A stretch of DNA of 64,000 nt, from positions 11,405,420 to 11,469,419 of the forward strand of contig CM020620.1 of the NCBI GenBank assembly GCA_009829735.1, read 5' to 3'. Numbering within the stretch: the first letter of the stretch is position 1; each line of letters starts with the position of its first letter. A model generated the notes under the pieces. That model was not told where the DNA came from and ran no database searches. It worked only from the letters and a program-made list of their open reading frames with translations. Of this stretch, positions 61,460 through 64,000 are shown piece by piece. The translations under genes and the position numbers were made by a program. Origin of the DNA: Pyropia yezoensis (taxonomy: Eukaryota; Rhodophyta; Bangiophyceae; Bangiales; Bangiaceae).

Positions 61460-63907
61460 ATGTCCTATCCCCAGGTGCTTGAAGAGGAGGAAGACCTCCT
61501 GATCGGGGAGGAGATGGAGGACGACGCGCCTGTCGGTCCCGACGCCGCGCGTTACGGGGTTCGCTCGTCTGACGACGACGGGCCTGCGGTGTCCGTCCGT
61601 CTGTCGGCCGGAGGACTGTCGTCCGTGTGCAGCGGCACGACGGTGCCGTCGGCCGGAGGTCAACCCGGCGGTCAACCGCGCGTGGCGGCTTCTACCCCCT
61701 CTCTGCCGGCTGCCCGGATGGAGCCTGGTGCCGGTGCCGGCTCACCGCAGCTACCTCAAGATGGTCCGCCCTGCGGCGGAGGTGGCGACCCGCAGCCGAC
61801 TCCGGCTGGTAAAGGTGGTCCGGGTGTCCGGGCGGTGACTCCTCGAGGCGGTCCCGACGTTGACGCGGGTGGTGGTGGCGGTGCGACACCCGGTGCGGTG
61901 GGTCAAGACGGTGCGGGTGTCCGCACGGCCGGGGCTCCGGCTCCGGAGGCTGTCCAAGTGCCTTCCCCTTCCGAGGCGGGGGCTACGCCGACGGGTGGTG
62001 CCGGCGCCGGTGCCGTACCTGTGGTGCCGCGGGCGTCGAGCGGTCAAGACGCTCCTTCTCCCATGGCGGTTGACACCGGGAGTTACTCCGGGCGGGCGCC
62101 CGCCCTTCTTCTTCCTCCTCGGCCTCGTCCATCTCCGACGTCGGCCCCTCTTCCGGTGGTGCGTCCCCCGGCGCCCCCGATTCTTCCTGGTCCTGCCCGG
62201 GTTGCCCCGTTGGGTGGCGGCGTCGCCGTGGCGGCGGGTCAACCCGCCATGTCGGTGTCCGACTTGGTGGCTCGGGTTCGAGGCCTCACGGTGCAAGAGT
62301 CGATGGAGTCCGATGGGCGTATGCGGGTGGACTTCCACCTGGTGCATCCCCGTGGAGAGTCCTCCCGCCGCGTTAAGGTGGACCCGAGCTGGGAGCGGGA
62401 GTTGGTGCGGCTGGTCAACCAGCCGAACGCGGTCCGGGTGGAACATCATTGGATCCTGAGTCAGCCGGACGACCGGCATGCGCAGCTTTGGCGCACCCGG
62501 GTGGGACAGGGTGAGGTCTACCTCGACCCCAACTTCGGGGTCTGCGACTTGATTGCCCCCGCGTTGCCGCGGGAGATTGACTACCCGGCTAGTGCTCGGG
62601 GGATTGCGGCGGCGGCGGAGCCGGTTGCGTTTGGGGAGACGGTGAGCCGTACCGGTCGGTATCCCGACTTTGACTACCACCCGGGGGTACCCCCGTATCT
62701 GTCGTTGACGGCTCCCTACCCGCCCATGGCGGGGTTGAAGTCGGCGTCGAGTTGGCGACGTAACCATGGTGTCATGGCGGATGCGTTCCGCACGGATATA
62801 ACGTGTGCGTTGCAGACCGGCAACGGTCGTGCTCCGGTATACACTCCCGTGCGCCCGCCGCTATGGCAGGAGGGGTGGGAACCCGCCCCTGCTTTCCGGT
62901 TTGACACCGGCTCCTGCCTTCGCTACTTCGGGAGTGTGTTGGCCTCGCGACCGGTCCACCCGTTGCAGGGTACCTTCACCCTTGAGGTTACCCTCGGGCA
63001 GGCTTCATCCTTCTTGCTGTCCGTCCGCCGGCAGGGTCGTCTGTTTCATCTTCCGACGGGTGTCCGTCGGCACATCGCGCAGTTGGGCGTGGATCTGATA
63101 GCCGCCAAGACCGGGTTGGCCCGGGAGTTCGAAGCCCTGCTGGCTGTTCACGATGCCGTGAACTGGGCTGGGGTGTTGGACCTTCCCCCGTACCGGGACC
63201 CGCAGGCTAGGGCTACCGCCTTGCCTCGTCACTCGTTGCGTGTCCGGCGTACTCAGCCGGGTGAGCCCAGTTGCCATGGGTGGGCATCCACCGAGGCTGT
63301 TGCTGACCTGGGTATTCCCATGGTTATCCATGACCCTCTTCAGGTCCTTGCCCCGTGGTTCGGTAACCCGATGCCGGCGGCGGTTGGCCGTCGTCCCCGA
63401 GAGTGGGGCTCTGTGGGTGGGGAGCGTGAGGTGTCCCGTCGTCGGGCGGAGTACCGCCGTGGTTACGGTGGAGCCCCTTCGGTAGGGTCCTACCGGGCCT
63501 CGTATCAGGTGCCACCGGCTCCGGTGGTAGCCGTGTCGGCTCCTGTGGCTCCTCTGGCTGCGCCAGTGTCACCTCCCGCCCCTGTCCTACATGACGGGGG
63601 TCCCCGTCTCTGGTATGAAGGCGTTGACGCCCTTGTTACCCGCGCAATGCGTGGGGGTCTCTCTGTTAGCGGGGGGGATATCCCCCCAGGTGCTGCGCTG
63701 GTTGGGTCAGCGCGTTGCTTCGGTGGCGTGCTTGACCGCCTCCAGAAAGCTCTGGAGGACGTGGAGGCTGGCCGCAGCACCCTCGTCCAGCTATGCACCG
63801 AGGTAACTCGGGTGATCGACCGTCGTGACATTGCCGACCGGTGGAGCACGGAGGTATACGCGCTTACGCGTGAGTGGCCTCCCTCGGGCAGTGGGTCTAC
63901 CCACTGA
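61460..63907 (+). CDS. C2 antisense accessory ORF (intact)
   Basis: 815 residues from ATG 61460 (MSYPQV, the start shared with C1) to TGA 63907. The frame is open further upstream to 61178 without a conserved start. N-terminal third: acidic patch (EEEEDLLIGEEMEDD), then Gly/Pro/Ala-rich. The middle carries VRVEHHWILSQPDDRHAQLW and an FGVCDLIAPALPREIDY segment. The C-terminal half has the family core in diverged form: GWEPAPAFRFDTGSCLRYFG, YFGSVL, RRQGRLFHLPTGV and HDAVNWAGV. The end contains an amphipathic helix (LDRLQKALEDVEAG). It lies beside the 3' LTR and is antisense to the element by polypurine-tract position, as in A and B. Function is unknown. Confidence 0.7.
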   Translation: MSYPQVLEEEEDLLIGEEMEDDAPVGPDAARYGVRSSDDDGPAVSVRLSAGGLSSVCSGTTVPSAGGQPGGQPRVAASTPSLPAARMEPGAGAGSPQLPQDGPPCGGGGDPQPTPAGKGGPGVRAVTPRGGPDVDAGGGGGATPGAVGQDGAGVRTAGAPAPEAVQVPSPSEAGATPTGGAGAGAVPVVPRASSGQDAPSPMAVDTGSYSGRAPALLLPPRPRPSPTSAPLPVVRPPAPPILPGPARVAPLGGGVAVAAGQPAMSVSDLVARVRGLTVQESMESDGRMRVDFHLVHPRGESSRRVKVDPSWERELVRLVNQPNAVRVEHHWILSQPDDRHAQLWRTRVGQGEVYLDPNFGVCDLIAPALPREIDYPASARGIAAAAEPVAFGETVSRTGRYPDFDYHPGVPPYLSLTAPYPPMAGLKSASSWRRNHGVMADAFRTDITCALQTGNGRAPVYTPVRPPLWQEGWEPAPAFRFDTGSCLRYFGSVLASRPVHPLQGTFTLEVTLGQASSFLLSVRRQGRLFHLPTGVRRHIAQLGVDLIAAKTGLAREFEALLAVHDAVNWAGVLDLPPYRDPQARATALPRHSLRVRRTQPGEPSCHGWASTEAVADLGIPMVIHDPLQVLAPWFGNPMPAAVGRRPREWGSVGGEREVSRRRAEYRRGYGGAPSVGSYRASYQVPPAPVVAVSAPVAPLAAPVSPPAPVLHDGGPRLWYEGVDALVTRAMRGGLSVSGGDIPPGAALVGSARCFGGVLDRLQKALEDVEAGRSTLVQLCTEVTRVIDRRDIADRWSTEVYALTREWPPSGSGSTH

Positions 63908-64000
63908 GGAGTGCTATTGTTTGTGAGGGAGAGGGCCCCGGCAACCCTTATGGTAGCCGGGTAGTAGTGAGTATAAACTCATCCCCCGCTGGGGGCATTG
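63908..64000. other. C2 internal sequence after the antisense ORF
   Basis: Short stretch after the stop. By analogy with A and B, the 3' end of a minus-strand pol should begin within about 130 bp, but none can be read before the window ends. Confidence 0.3.

Larger units (their letters stand above)
60513..64000 (-). mobile_element. LTR retrotransposon C2, 3' part (truncated by window edge)
   Basis: Same family as C1, opposite orientation. The 3' LTR (60513-60874) is followed on the plus strand by the inverse polypurine tract and an intact antisense ORF. Gag-pol is expected to the right of 64000 on the minus strand. The left boundary interrupts the satellite. Confidence 0.82.

Overview
The window is nuclear DNA from a GC-rich eukaryote. 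It has spliceosomal GT-AG introns, an SDE2 spliceosome factor, a Golgi-type sulfotransferase, a PH-domain protein kinase, a Hint ('Hog') protein and chromodomain Ty3/gypsy (chromovirus) retrotransposons. High GC, few introns per gene, a polysaccharide-type sulfotransferase and a Hint protein together suggest a red alga of the Porphyra/Pyropia kind. That placement is inference; no rRNA, organelle or other diagnostic marker is present.

Layout. 1-3353: 3' part of LTR retrotransposon C1 (element sense +), ending in a 363-bp LTR. 3354-33328: host DNA. It holds a sulfotransferase (10024-11148 +), a doubtful KH-like gene (about 14292-11816 -), a Hog protein with calcium-binding repeats (19946-21601 +), SDE2 (23303-22068 -), a two-exon PH-kinase (24580-26610 +) and a proposed five-exon zinc-ribbon gene (28335-30352 +). 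Small foldback/TIR elements, G/C homopolymers and a degenerate 350-370 bp tandem repeat lie between them. 32828-33328 and 57775-60512: one satellite array of 80-bp monomers arranged as a 560-bp seven-monomer higher-order repeat. 33329-57774: retrotransposon B (sense -), inserted in that satellite with target duplication GCGCC. 35281-50344: retrotransposon A (sense -), inserted in B with target duplication GTTAT. 60513-64000: retrotransposon C2 (sense -), same family as C1 but in opposite orientation.

The most notable content is the retrotransposon architecture. A and B each carry gag, then pol (protease, RT, RNase H, integrase, chromodomain) in the -1 frame, joined by the same slippery heptamer GGGAAAC just before the gag stop. 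Between pol and the 3' LTR lies a long ORF on the strand opposite gag-pol. C2 has such an ORF beside its 3' LTR, and C1 has a copy broken by a stop codon. The antisense proteins of A, B and C2 are mutually related through a shared FGSV(L/M) ... (L/F)HLP ... W core, so they look like a conserved antisense-encoded accessory protein. I do not recognise its family.

Element A contains a run of 500 N (41823-42322). The 4.3 kb on each side of it repeat one another, which most simply means two overlapping contigs that were not merged. The real element A is then about 10.2 kb.
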